Shown here piece by piece: positions 1-8,602 of a stretch of DNA of 64,000 nucleotides; the first letter of the stretch is position 1; the number at the start of each line of letters is the position of its first letter. The position numbers and the translations under genes were made by a program. The notes beneath the pieces are model-generated. The model was not told the origin of the DNA. It saw only the letters and a program-made list of their open reading frames with translations, and made no database searches. Origin of the DNA: Cytobacillus massiliigabonensis (lineage in GTDB: Bacteria; Bacillota; Bacilli; Bacillales; Cytobacillaceae); assembly GCF_900199725.1 (NCBI RefSeq), contig NZ_LT904902.1:1045401-1109400 (forward strand), written 5' to 3'.

Positions 1-1124
1 CCGCGAACACTCGGCAGAAGATGGTATCCTTTTAAGGAAAAATCGGCACTTAGCTCATCAACAATCTGAAGTCCAAAGGCTGGTCCAAAAGCCATAGATA
101 CAGCGACTGCCCGGTTTAATTCGACGATTGGCGATGGCATAACTCTCGACAGTGCTTCATAAAGGGCTGCAATCCGAATCCAATTGGTCTCAGCCGCGGT
201 AGGTGCCTTTGCATGACAAGCAGAAATCGCCGCCTGAAGGGAGTAAGACCCGAATGGTCGTCCAAGCTTCTGGCTGCGATCGAGTGCCATTAATCCGCGG
301 CGAATGAGCAATTGGTCCCACGCTGCTCGGTTCTGATCCATGAGAAGGACAGGTTCTCCCCTAGAATTAATCCGTGCCTTAAAGCGAGAAGATTGAATCT
401 CCATTAGGGCGACTAGTCCATGAACCTCTGATTCATATGGTACGATCTCGGCTAGTACACGTCCGAGTCTTAGCGCTTCTTGACAAATGAGAGGACGGAT
501 CCATTGATCCCCAGAGGTTGCCGAATATCCTTCATTGAACATAAGGTAAATCACCTCAAGTACGGCGGAAAGGCGATCTTTTAGTTCATCTCCTGCCGGC
601 ACCTCAAACGGAATTTTTTTGTCTCTAAGCGTTCTCTTGGCTCGAACGATTCGCTGGGCTATCGTTGCTTCAGCAGCTAAAAAGGATCGTGCAATTTCGT
701 CAGTTGTTAGCCCGCATAACAAACGAAGCGTAAGAGCTACTCTCCCCTCCTGAGGTAACACCGGATGGCAGGTCATAAAGATCAGACGAAGGAGATCGTC
801 ACCAAGCTCCCCGTCTAAGGCATCTATGTCATCCTCTGTATATAAATCCGTATTATGGGCAACCTCTGTATACTTCTGATCACGCAGCTTATTTCTGCGA
901 AGAAGATCAATAGCTCGTCGCTTCGCCGCCGTCATAAGCCAAGCACCTGGATTATTCGGAATCCCGTTCTGTGGCCATTGTTCAAGTGCAATCACCAATG
1001 CATCATGGGCAAGATCCTCTGCAAGACCAACATCCCGTACCATCCGAGTTAACCCAGCAATAAGCTTTGCGGACTCTATTCGCCATATTGCATCGATGGT
1101 TCGATGTGTATCTGACAAACTCAC
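1..1124 (-). CDS. ECF RNA polymerase sigma factor (YCII-associated type), C-terminus cut by the window edge
   Basis: About 374 residues are visible, starting at a GTG at 1124. Region 2 is seen as LAEDLAHDALVIALEQWP and an AKRRAIDLLRR stretch, and region 4 as GLTTDEIARSFLAAEATIAQ. The long C-terminal extension with LNRAVAVSMAFGP near the edge is typical of the roughly 410-residue sigma factors that pair with YCII (DGPF) proteins, so about 40 residues are probably missing. The GTG overlaps the stop of the upstream YCII gene (GTGA), which suggests translational coupling. In this family the extension is thought to take part in controlling the factor; the target regulon cannot be read here. Confidence 0.9.
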   Translation of the reverse strand, partial: MSLSDTHRTIDAIWRIESAKLIAGLTRMVRDVGLAEDLAHDALVIALEQWPQNGIPNNPGAWLMTAAKRRAIDLLRRNKLRDQKYTEVAHNTDLYTEDDIDALDGELGDDLLRLIFMTCHPVLPQEGRVALTLRLLCGLTTDEIARSFLAAEATIAQRIVRAKRTLRDKKIPFEVPAGDELKDRLSAVLEVIYLMFNEGYSATSGDQWIRPLICQEALRLGRVLAEIVPYESEVHGLVALMEIQSSRFKARINSRGEPVLLMDQNRAAWDQLLIRRGLMALDRSQKLGRPFGSYSLQAAISACHAKAPTAAETNWIRIAALYEALSRVMPSPIVELNRAVAVSMAFGPAFGLQIVDELSADFSLKGYHLLPSVR

Positions 1125-1555
1125 GCTTGATTCTGCTCCTTCACTTGTTTTCGCAGGGCTGTTTCTTTCTCCAGCAATTCTTCATCATTCGTTAATTCTT
1201 CAATTTCAAACACCTGTCTTAACTCAATCTCTCCCTGGCCAAATCCATGGGGGTCAGGCATACGAAGCGCCCATTCAATCGCTTCCTCTCTTGATTTAAC
1301 TTCTATCAATGTATATCCTGCGATTAATTCTTTTGCCTCTGTAAATGGACCATCCATAACTTTTGGTTTCCCGCCAGGTTCCGGGTAAGAAATCCTGATT
1401 CCATTTGAGCTGGACATCAGACCATCAGCCGCTAGCAATACCCCGGCCCTAACCAATTCCTCATTATACTTCTGCATGGCATCAAATTGTTCCTGACTAG
1501 GCAATACCCCAGCCTCTGAATCTGTAGTAGCTTTGACAATCATCATAAATCTCAT
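1121..1555 (-). CDS. YCII-related (DGPF) domain protein
   Basis: A 144-residue protein starting MRFMMIVKATTDSEAG, with the family hallmark MDGPFTEAKELIAGYTLIEV and a C-terminal region ending WALRMPDPHGFGQGEIELRQV. A perfect GGAGGT (1563-1568) lies 7 nt before the ATG at 1555, so this start is preferred over an in-frame TTG at 1570 that overlaps the ribosome site. YCII proteins are small alpha/beta-barrel dimers of uncertain catalytic role that usually sit beside ECF sigma factors of the kind encoded next. The stop overlaps the sigma start, so the two are one transcription unit. Confidence 0.88.
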   Translation of the reverse strand: MRFMMIVKATTDSEAGVLPSQEQFDAMQKYNEELVRAGVLLAADGLMSSSNGIRISYPEPGGKPKVMDGPFTEAKELIAGYTLIEVKSREEAIEWALRMPDPHGFGQGEIELRQVFEIEELTNDEELLEKETALRKQVKEQNQA

Positions 1556-1815
1556 ATTTTTTACCTCCAATTTTTTCGTGAAGTGACTTAACCGATGTAA
1601 AACTGCTGAGTAAGTCCGTTCCTATATATATAACGAATGAAACTTGACCAGATCGACAGCCATCTAAATTTTTTTTAATAAATTTCGACGGCAAGCAGTA
1701 AAATTCCTGTCAGTCATAAAAAAGGGTTTCTTTATTAGCCAATCGAATGAAATAAATAGATCAATATAAGACCGTTCTTAATTATGAATTTTTTTAAAAT
1801 TAAAGGAGTGATTTT

Positions 1816-2118
1816 TTGAATAGGGTAAAATTGATAATCTTCATGTCTTTGATAATAGTAATTTTATTTTTTTCGCTACATTCAACGCCTAAAATGGCCA
1901 TAAGAACACATGTATTTTTTATGGGTTATCCAAAGGCTGCTCTTACATCCGAGATTATTGATTATGAGTATCAGAATAATAAATTTAAGGAAAAAGACAG
2001 CAGAGGATATACTTTAATAGAACCTCCAATCGAAAAAGCAACGGAAGGTCTTTTAGACACTTATCAAGTAAAAAGGATAGGATTTTTATTTTTCGCTGAT
2101 TTTATTAAAGACATTTAA
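1816..2118 (+). CDS. Small hypothetical protein with one N-terminal membrane segment
   Basis: 100 residues from a TTG start preceded by AAAGGAG at a good distance. Residues about 4-24 (VKLIIFMSLIIVILFFSLHS) are hydrophobic and may be a signal anchor; the remainder is polar (YEYQNNKFKEKDSRGYTLIE). I do not recognise the family. It is followed 32 nt later by another small membrane gene on the same strand, so the two may be cotranscribed. Confidence 0.6.
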   Translation: MNRVKLIIFMSLIIVILFFSLHSTPKMAIRTHVFFMGYPKAALTSEIIDYEYQNNKFKEKDSRGYTLIEPPIEKATEGLLDTYQVKRIGFLFFADFIKDI

Positions 2119-2150
2119 TAGAATGAAAATATATCGGAAGGGAGCACTAA

Positions 2151-2459
2151 TTGTTGAACAGTACGTTTTTCGTGATCATATTTTTTTCCTTCCTTTCTTC
2201 AACTCTAACTAGTAATTGGATATTAAAAATAAAGCAAAATAAATGGTTGGGGATGTTAGTTTCCTTTTGTATAAATTCACTAATTTTATCAGCAGCAGCA
2301 ATCATTCTCTACAAGTTAGATATTCAAATGTTCCATAAGCAAACAAGAGGACTATACGAGAGTTTAGGGATTTTAGTTTTAGTGTTTTTTATTCCTATTC
2401 TCACATTTATCAATTTCTATATCCTTGAATTTGTGAAAAGTAGAATGAGCCACTCGTAA
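2151..2459 (+). CDS. Small multi-pass membrane protein, unknown function
   Basis: 102 residues with three probable membrane helices: residues about 4-24, 34-54 and 70-94. The start is one of two adjacent TTG codons (2151 or 2154) downstream of a GGAAGGGAGC ribosome site. No family is recognised. It directly precedes the remains of an adenine deaminase gene. Confidence 0.55.
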   Translation: MLNSTFFVIIFFSFLSSTLTSNWILKIKQNKWLGMLVSFCINSLILSAAAIILYKLDIQMFHKQTRGLYESLGILVLVFFIPILTFINFYILEFVKSRMSHS

Positions 2460-2523
2460 AATTTATACGAATCTCGTTCAACGAACTGGTGTATCGTCCG
2501 ATAAGTTTTTTCCATGGCTACAA

Positions 2524-3106
2524 ATGAGAACAAGATGGACAAATAAACAACTTAGACAGCAAGTAGAGGTAATAAATGGAGTTGTTACGCCACATATTAT
2601 TTTAAAAAATGCTACTTATTTAAATCATTATATACATGATTGGATACCTTCAAATATCTGGATTTATAATGATCGAATTGTATATGTGGAGAGTAAATAC
2701 TCTAGTTAAAGGGTTTGCAACTAGCATTGGAGGATTTGCTAGCTCCTACTCAGGTACTGGAGATATATTAATTTTAGGAAAAAACATATCAGACATGATA
2801 ACTGCTTATGAAAGAATGAAGAAGATAAATGGTGGCATTGTTTTAGCAGAGGATAATCAAATTGTACATGAGATTCATTTATCTATTTCTGGGATCATGT
2901 CATCATTAAATATGGTCGAGTTAATAATTGAAGAAAAGCTTATGATAGAGTTGTTACAAGAAAGAGGTTATAAATATAATGATCCAGCTTTCACCTTGTT
3001 ATTCTTCTCAGCTACCCATCTGCCTTATATTCGGTTAACACCAAGAGGGCTATATAACGTTAAAAATAATGAAGTGATTAAATCTCCTGAAAAAAGAAAT
3101 GGATAA
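2524..3106 (+). pseudogene. Adenine deaminase (YerA/AdeC-like) remnant with a large internal deletion
   Basis: The first 58 or so codons encode an amidohydrolase N-terminus (LLKNATYLNHYIHDW-like, then IWIYNDRIVYV) resembling the adenine deaminase YerA family. After position about 2690 the reading frame changes and the sequence resumes as the family's C-terminus: VKGFATSIGGFASSYSGTGD, then YERMKKINGGIVLAEDN, then LLFFSATHLPYIRLTPRG. The metal-binding and catalytic middle, roughly 380 of about 580 residues, is absent. This cannot be a working deaminase. It looks like a single large deletion with a frame change at the junction. Confidence 0.82.
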
Positions 3107-3230
3107 TTCTACTTGCTGGTTTTAATTAAAGTAGCCCGATATTATAATATATCGGGTTACTAAATTGAGCTTAGCTGTATGAATATGGTTAAAATCTATA
3201 TGGAGTCTTGAGGGCTTATTGAAATCCACA

Positions 3231-4469
3231 CTATTCTATAAAGACATTTCCTGAGACATTCACTCTCTTTGATACAAAGAAACGTACGAATACATAAACA
3301 AATAAACTTCCAATGACAAGATAATATATATTAAAAGCAGAAGGATGGATAAACATAGCGAAATATAGAATAAACAATTGTACATACAATATAACCAAGA
3401 CAAACTTTAAGAAAGAATCATTTATTTGAGATGTAGAAATAGGGTACAGAAATACAATTTGTTTCATTTCATGTTGTAAAGGAATGACTTGAAATCCGGT
3501 GATAAATAAAATGAGGAGATTAAAAATCCAGCCACTTGCTGGTATGGCATAATTAACAAATATACCAATGAAAGTTAGTCTTGAATAAAGGTAAAAGTAA
3601 TCATTATATCTTACAAATAAGTGTGAGTATAAATATACGAATGTGCTGCTTTGACTATATGGGATACACCTTTTCAGAATCACAGTGAGCAAACGTCTAT
3701 TCCGAAAAGAACGTTTAAGATTAGGAACATCCATGAAAATATTAATAAATTTAAAATTTCTTAATAAGGCACTTTCTTCTTCAACTATTAGCCACTGCCA
3801 ATTCAGATTTCTTTTTTTTCCTATAAAATAAATGAAATAAACGAAATTTATACTCATTAAAGCAAGCTCAAAAATCCAGTCATTTTTAAACAAAAAGTAA
3901 CTCATTAAATAGATTGAAAAAAACCTAATTAACCTATGCAAAACAATTTGCACATGGGTCTTTAGCCATTGTTCAATCCACTTCATTAGAATGTTATAAG
4001 AAGCAATCACTGTTATTAAAAAGAAGATTAAAAGATTTAAATTAGATGTGGGTAAAAATAGGGATATTAAAATGGTCATTAAACTAAGCAATTTAATAAC
4101 ATCAATCACAAAACTATATACAAGTGATTTAACAAAATATGACTTTAATTTCACTTCTACTGGCAGCAAAAACATGATATCTGCCCTTTTAATAAATGTA
4201 CGGACTTTTGTCTGTATTAAAAGGAAGGTTACAAATAGTGATAAGATGAATTCAACAGATATTTGAGGAGGTATCCATTGAAGAAATAAATGAAAATAAT
4301 AAATAAAGATACTGCCAATGATCAGAAAAAAATAAACAACATTCGCACCAATGATGGAATAGTACCTGAACATTTTTCTATAGAATTCCTGAACCCTTAA
4401 ACCCCATAATGTTTTTATATCCATTCCTACACCCATACTTTCATGAATCTTCTCAAAAACATTTAACAT
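3231..4469 (-). CDS. EcsB-family ABC transporter permease
   Basis: A 412-residue membrane protein with about eight to ten hydrophobic segments. The N-terminal pattern LWGLRVQEFYRKM, and a cytoplasmic KVRTFIKRADIMFLLPVEVK stretch, match the EcsB family. EcsB with the ATPase EcsA affects exoprotein secretion, regulated proteolysis and competence in B. subtilis. No ecsA lies next to it, so this is an orphan paralogue or it uses a remote ATPase. The start is uncertain: 4469 has a weak ribosome site, and the second in-frame ATG at 4424 (MDIKTLWG) fits the family length better but also lacks a clear site. Confidence 0.75.
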   Translation of the reverse strand: MLNVFEKIHESMGVGMDIKTLWGLRVQEFYRKMFRYYSIIGANVVYFFLIIGSIFIYYFHLFLQWIPPQISVEFILSLFVTFLLIQTKVRTFIKRADIMFLLPVEVKLKSYFVKSLVYSFVIDVIKLLSLMTILISLFLPTSNLNLLIFFLITVIASYNILMKWIEQWLKTHVQIVLHRLIRFFSIYLMSYFLFKNDWIFELALMSINFVYFIYFIGKKRNLNWQWLIVEEESALLRNFKFINIFMDVPNLKRSFRNRRLLTVILKRCIPYSQSSTFVYLYSHLFVRYNDYFYLYSRLTFIGIFVNYAIPASGWIFNLLILFITGFQVIPLQHEMKQIVFLYPISTSQINDSFLKFVLVILYVQLFILYFAMFIHPSAFNIYYLVIGSLFVYVFVRFFVSKRVNVSGNVFIE

Positions 4470-4639
4470 CCATCTTCACTTAATATATGAATTGCTTTCC
4501 CTGCATTCATTTCCTCATATGAGCCATATTTCTTAAAGTCCTTCCACATACCTGTTTACATTTGCTGAGGTACATTAGTTCTCAACCTACATTTATATTA
4601 ACATAAACTGCCATTTTTTTTCAGAAGCTCCATTCCATT

Positions 4640-4700
4640 AAGTGACCCTTTTTATGAGGAAGGACGCTCTCCTTTCGTCAGAAAAGCTCCCGTTTACTAA
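4640..4700 (-). repeat. Hairpin element resembling the one at 18.16-18.22 kb
   Basis: The sequence around GACCCTTTTTATGAGGAAGGACGC and a matching GCTTTTC/GGAGAGC hairpin resembles the element downstream of norB (18155-18215) over about 55 nt. On the minus strand each forms a stem followed by a pyrimidine-rich stretch. Here it lies between the DUF3231 gene terminator and the EcsB-like gene. It may be a decayed terminator or a small interspersed repeat. Confidence 0.4.
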
Positions 4701-4738
4701 ATAATTAATTTATGATACATTTCTTAATTCCTAATGAT

Positions 4739-4778
4739 AAAAAATAAGCCCTTTCTGAATATAATACAGAAGGACTTG
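4739..4778 (-). terminator. Rho-independent terminator after the DUF3231 gene
   Basis: On the minus strand AGTCCTTCTG pairs with CAGAAAGGGCT (one bulge, one wobble) and is followed by TTATTTTTTA. It starts about 20 nt past the stop at 4799. Confidence 0.65.
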
Positions 4779-4798
4779 AATATGGATTATTATTGATT

Positions 4799-5809
4799 CT
4801 ATTCCCTTATTAATTCATCACGATCGGATGCCATTGGAGGCTGTTCCATCCAGCTATTTTTTATCATGATATTTGCTCCATCCTCAGAATACAATTGTAT
4901 CTCTAAAGAAAGCCTGTTATACATTGAAGCAATATCCCCTCTGGGGCTTTGACTGACAGATGTACCGTAATATCCAACACTCATGGCAATCAAACCACTT
5001 GTAAAGAACATCATGAGTTTATCCGAAAATGTATGAGTGGTACTGTTTGTTATTTCTGAATCCCACCCCATCGGTGCAGGCAGTTTACTTTCCTCTAACT
5101 TCCCTCTAAATAATCTAATGTGTTTATTCCCAATCTCTAAACCCCTTAAAAAGAATTCTTTTACTTCCTTATCGGTTGCAACCTGGCTAAATCCAGTAAG
5201 TGCAGCTACTCCGATGGCATTTCTTTGCAGATTCGCAAACAAATTATCGACTTCCATAGCAACTAACGGTCTTTTTTCTCCAAAAACATCTAACATAAAC
5301 CATTGCTTTTTTACAAATTTAACCTTCACTAGATTAGGCAGGCTCGGAGATCTAATAAACAATCCTTTGGATAATAATAATTCTGTTGAACGTTTATATA
5401 ATTCCATCGTTTCGGTAAGGCAGTTCATGTAATAAGTTTTTATATCACTTCTTACAGATGATGCTAGAGCTGCTCCATATAAGGTAAGTCCGACCTTCGA
5501 CATCTGGTTTATAAAATTTAGCACAAAACTATCAGAATATAACCTAGGAGCAGTTACATCAACATCCTCTTCAAGCCTAAAACCTTGAGGTACTGCATTT
5601 TTTTCCTCTGTAAATATAGAAGTAATTATTTTAATGTGAGATTTAGAAAGCTCTAGTGCATATTCGATGATAGGGATAATTTCATTGTCCTCCGCTTTTT
5701 CTAAGAAAAAAGTGAGGACACAATTGCTTGCACTATCATTTAAGTATTGCGCCCAAAGCTGAGCAATCTCACCCGCTGTTAACCTTATCTGTGCTTCCCT
5801 TTTCTCCAT
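4799..5809 (-). CDS. DUF3231 family protein
   Basis: 336 residues made of two similar halves (about 10-165 and 180-330), each helical and each holding an AxxLWxxYL-like start and a Y/F-rich helix pair, as in two-domain four-helix-bundle DUF3231 proteins. The start at 5809 has a strong GGAGGTGA site upstream. A second member is encoded at 23661-24683 and shares motifs such as APRL(Y/F)SD, FSQVA and SDKL(M/I)MF. The family is largely confined to endospore-forming Bacillales and its function is unknown. Monocistronic by its own terminator. Confidence 0.85.
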   Translation of the reverse strand: MEKREAQIRLTAGEIAQLWAQYLNDSASNCVLTFFLEKAEDNEIIPIIEYALELSKSHIKIITSIFTEEKNAVPQGFRLEEDVDVTAPRLYSDSFVLNFINQMSKVGLTLYGAALASSVRSDIKTYYMNCLTETMELYKRSTELLLSKGLFIRSPSLPNLVKVKFVKKQWFMLDVFGEKRPLVAMEVDNLFANLQRNAIGVAALTGFSQVATDKEVKEFFLRGLEIGNKHIRLFRGKLEESKLPAPMGWDSEITNSTTHTFSDKLMMFFTSGLIAMSVGYYGTSVSQSPRGDIASMYNRLSLEIQLYSEDGANIMIKNSWMEQPPMASDRDELIRE

Positions 5810-5894
5810 AAGTCACCTCCAAAATTGAAATTCTATATATACCCTCCCCATAAATTACCTCTAATATGTATTGGTGCTCCTATCGATCAACAAG

Positions 5895-5920
5895 AAAAAG
5901 CTGCCTCGTTTGGCAGCTAG
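5895..5920 (-). terminator. Terminator after the RDD-DUF1963 pair
   Basis: Perfect 7-bp stem AGCTGCC/GGCAGCT with a 6-nt loop (5899-5918), followed on the minus strand by TTTTTCTTG. It lies about 130 nt past the stop at 6048. Confidence 0.7.
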
Positions 5921-6047
5921 TACTTAAAGTGAAAATTATACATCAATTTGTTTTATGATTTTTGCTTGAAATTGTTATTCTATTAAATATAAGCGCTAAT
6001 CCTTGTTACATAAAAGCGTCCGTTAGTTGAGAAATTTCTATAAAAAA

Positions 6048-6734
6048 CTAATAAAAATCACAGTACACAATCCAATCCTGTTTTTCTGGATTGTAGAAAA
6101 AATAGAAACTACCACTATCTACTATATTGAATTGAGCCTTAGAATCAGAACTTATCTGAAATACAAATGGATAATCCTCCCCAAAAGAGACTCCACTTTG
6201 AGTAAATGAAGGATATCCTCCAACTTTATGAGTAGAATATATTTTTTCTACAATATCTTCGTAATACTCTATGCCATGCTCTGATTCAAGTCGTAATATT
6301 GCATTTTCAATTTCGGGATCAAAGCTATCAGAATCTTCCCAGGAAGGTGTGTCATTATCAATCAATAAAGGAGTTAATGGAAAAGGTTTTATCTTTGAAG
6401 ATTGTTGATTGATCTTTTGTATTTCATCTAGATTTGAATAACCATTTATCTTAAAAAATGAAACCAAATTATCCATATTTAGATTATTAAAAACATCAAA
6501 ATCCATATAAATTGTTAATAATTGATAGCCCGTTAATTCCTTGGGTACATAGGGTAATTCATTTAAAAATAGTGTGCAAATGGGGTCAAAATTGGACGGC
6601 ATAGTTTCTCCTTCTTTTCCCCATACAACCTTGCCAATCCAACTTTCACCTAATTCCTCTGTTGGTCGGATTCCACCTGTTTGAAAGATTGTAGCTTGTT
6701 TAAATAATGCCTCTTTCATTTGAGAAATATTCAA
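6048..6734 (-). CDS. DUF1963 (YwqG-like) protein
   Basis: 228 residues. The C-terminal half carries the family pattern: VGGYPSFTQ near residue 170, then FVFQISSD, then an aromatic strand IVDSGSFYFFYNPEKQDW. These are cytosolic proteins of unknown function. The start is a TTG at 6734, with an AGGGAGAAG ribosome site that overlaps the stop codon of the upstream RDD gene, so the two genes are cotranscribed and probably coupled. Confidence 0.8.
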   Translation of the reverse strand: MNISQMKEALFKQATIFQTGGIRPTEELGESWIGKVVWGKEGETMPSNFDPICTLFLNELPYVPKELTGYQLLTIYMDFDVFNNLNMDNLVSFFKINGYSNLDEIQKINQQSSKIKPFPLTPLLIDNDTPSWEDSDSFDPEIENAILRLESEHGIEYYEDIVEKIYSTHKVGGYPSFTQSGVSFGEDYPFVFQISSDSKAQFNIVDSGSFYFFYNPEKQDWIVYCDFY

Positions 6735-6747
6735 TAAAATCTTCTCC

Positions 6748-7272
6748 CTAAACTTTTGTTGTTTCTGATACTTCGATGCCCGTCCAAATATCTGTAAAAG
6801 TTTTCTTTCCCTTTGTTAGGAAGAACACGGCACCATCTATCAATAAATAAATTATGTAAATAAAAATAGTTACTAATAGATACCTGTAGCCCTTGTCATT
6901 TGCAAAATGGTAAGCAAATAAGAAGATAAATAAACCTGCTATTCCATTTCTTATAAACCACCACGTAAACAATCTAATTTTACTAGTATTCTCCAATATT
7001 AAACCGTTAAATTTGTAGCCCCATGTTAAGGTTAATTTTAAATTGGCTCCTAGTGATGTAACCATAAACACCAAAGTTCCCAACAGCAGCATGCCATTCA
7101 TGATTACAGATAATATTGGATTCCATGTATCTCCGTCACTTGCAACGAAAGGCAAAAATAGTAAAGCTATTATTGCTAAAATAATAAATGTTAGGATTGA
7201 AAAAATTACACAGATAGCTATTGAAATAAAAAAGTCTATGACATATCCAAATATACGTTTTCTTATCTTCAC
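6748..7272 (-). CDS. RDD family membrane protein
   Basis: 174 residues from a GTG at 7272, chosen because GGAGG (7280-7284) sits exactly 7 nt upstream; an in-frame upstream start at 7332 lacks this. KIRKRIFGYVIDFFISIAIC shows the Arg and Asp of the RDD signature in the first helix. Four or more membrane helices follow, with a NGLILENTSKIRLFTWWFIRN-like loop and a final FTDIWTGIEV. Some RDD proteins act in cation or solute transport; the substrate here is unknown. First gene of a two-gene unit. Confidence 0.82.
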   Translation of the reverse strand: MKIRKRIFGYVIDFFISIAICVIFSILTFIILAIIALLFLPFVASDGDTWNPILSVIMNGMLLLGTLVFMVTSLGANLKLTLTWGYKFNGLILENTSKIRLFTWWFIRNGIAGLFIFLFAYHFANDKGYRYLLVTIFIYIIYLLIDGAVFFLTKGKKTFTDIWTGIEVSETTKV

Positions 7273-7365
7273 TTTATTACCTCCTCTATCTATTTTACGA
7301 TAAGACTCGGTTAAAAAAAGAGATTTCTTCACAAAATGTTTTTCAACACTCTAGCCCTAAAATGG

Positions 7366-7397
7366 AAAAAGCACTGTTCCTTGCCACAGGAAAGCGC
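7366..7397 (-). terminator. Probable terminator of the dab operon
   Basis: On the minus strand GCGCTTTCCT pairs with AAGGAACAGTGC (one bulge, one wobble) and is followed by TTTTTCC. It lies about 140 nt downstream of the last operon gene. Confidence 0.6.
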
Positions 7398-7536
7398 CGT
7401 CCAAAAAAATTCCTTCAATATAAACATTAAAATAATCAATAAGTTTCAGCCCTAAATTTAGCTCGGATAGTTATTGCTTACATTATGTTATCGTATTCTT
7501 TTACTGACATATTCTAATAATCAAGGTGTCCTTTCA

Positions 7537-7911
7537 TTATTCTTTACAAAATAGACTTTTCTCAAGATCATTAAAAAGTTTAAACACCATCAATCGTTCC
7601 CCTGTACGAGAGCTAATATCCGTATGGAAGCTTTTAACTTTTTCCCCCGTTATATTTAATACTATATTCTTAAGATCTTCTATACCTGATTCAACTAATT
7701 CCGAACGTGTTTTTTTTATGGTTAACAGCCCTTCTTTCGTTTCACAAACGGTATATTCAGCTGGTGTTAAAATCCCTTGTAAAACCACTATGATCATATC
7801 CCGTAATATGTCCGTTTTAACGGATACAGACCCACGTCCAAGAAAGTCCTTTTCCCATTGAGTGATTGTCTTACTTATCTCAGATTCATAAGAACCTTTA
7901 GATATTTTCAT
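7537..7911 (-). CDS. ybcI: DUF2294 (YbcI-like) protein
   Basis: 124 residues with the family pattern: GRGSVSVKTDILRDMIIVVL, GILTPAEYTV, ITGEKVKSFHTDISSRTGER and FKLFNDLEKSL. In B. subtilis a DUF2294 gene (ybcI) closes the cluster that begins with the DabA/DabB homologues, and the same order is seen here. Its biochemical role is unknown. It is 132 nt downstream of the YbcF-like gene on the same strand. Confidence 0.78.
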   Translation of the reverse strand: MKISKGSYESEISKTITQWEKDFLGRGSVSVKTDILRDMIIVVLQGILTPAEYTVCETKEGLLTIKKTRSELVESGIEDLKNIVLNITGEKVKSFHTDISSRTGERLMVFKLFNDLEKSLFCKE

Positions 7912-8042
7912 ATACTATACATCTCCTATAAAACAAAAAAAATATTCTATTCCATATTCTTTTTAATTTCTAAAATGATATTCATCTTTATAACGTTGAG
8001 TGCCGCCGTAAATATTACATTTAAATGAATGACAAATGATGA

Positions 8043-8561
8043 TCAGGTAAGGTTTGACGCTGTTTCAAAAGTAGAAACCTCAATAACTGAGGGTTTTCCA
8101 TCCTTATTATTAACTATTAACCCACGAACTTTAATATGCGGCGGCACGAATGGATGATGATGAATGATATTAACACATTTCTCGATATTGTCATAATCAT
8201 TTTCTTTTCCATTTAGCCATTCATTGACCGTATCGCCAGAAAATTCTGGTCTGTTATTTTGAAAAAGATAATCCAATGTTTGTAATTTGTCTTTCATTGA
8301 ATCAAGTTGAGGAAGTACATTCAATGAGGCTTTTTCCTTATCAGTTGTTCCCACAACAAAGATCTCCTCCACATTATCCTGATAAATCGCTATAATAACA
8401 GACCTCATTATATCACCATAGGGATTTGAGATTACAGGACCATAGCATTGTATAATCAGCCTATTTTCCGGTTGAATATTCGTTACATCTTGTAAACTAG
8501 ACTCTAACCCGTTATCCATATCTATTAAAAATAATGCTTTTTGATTTTTATCTGCATTCAT
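8043..8561 (-). CDS. ybcF: Carbonic-anhydrase-like (YbcF) protein without metal ligands
   Basis: 172 residues from the ATG at 8561, which has AAGGAG 8 nt upstream; the longer frame to 8618 has no such site. The fold signature is recognisable: KALFLIDMDNG where beta-carbonic anhydrases have CxDxR, and MRSVIIAIYQDNVEEIFVVGT where they have the GHxxCG segment. The zinc Cys, the Arg of the dyad and the His/Cys pair are all replaced, so anhydrase activity is unlikely. Position directly after dabA suggests an accessory role in inorganic-carbon uptake. Synteny with the B. subtilis ybc cluster supports the name. Confidence 0.72.
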   Translation of the reverse strand: MNADKNQKALFLIDMDNGLESSLQDVTNIQPENRLIIQCYGPVISNPYGDIMRSVIIAIYQDNVEEIFVVGTTDKEKASLNVLPQLDSMKDKLQTLDYLFQNNRPEFSGDTVNEWLNGKENDYDNIEKCVNIIHHHPFVPPHIKVRGLIVNNKDGKPSVIEVSTFETASNLT

Positions 8562-8602
8562 AAGGTACACTCCTTCTCTATGTTTATCATGATTACTAGC
8601 GG

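Noticed and set aside
1497..1694. Minus-strand frame of 65 residues overlapping the YCII gene start
   Set aside because: It overlaps the well-supported YCII gene in another frame and has no ribosome site.
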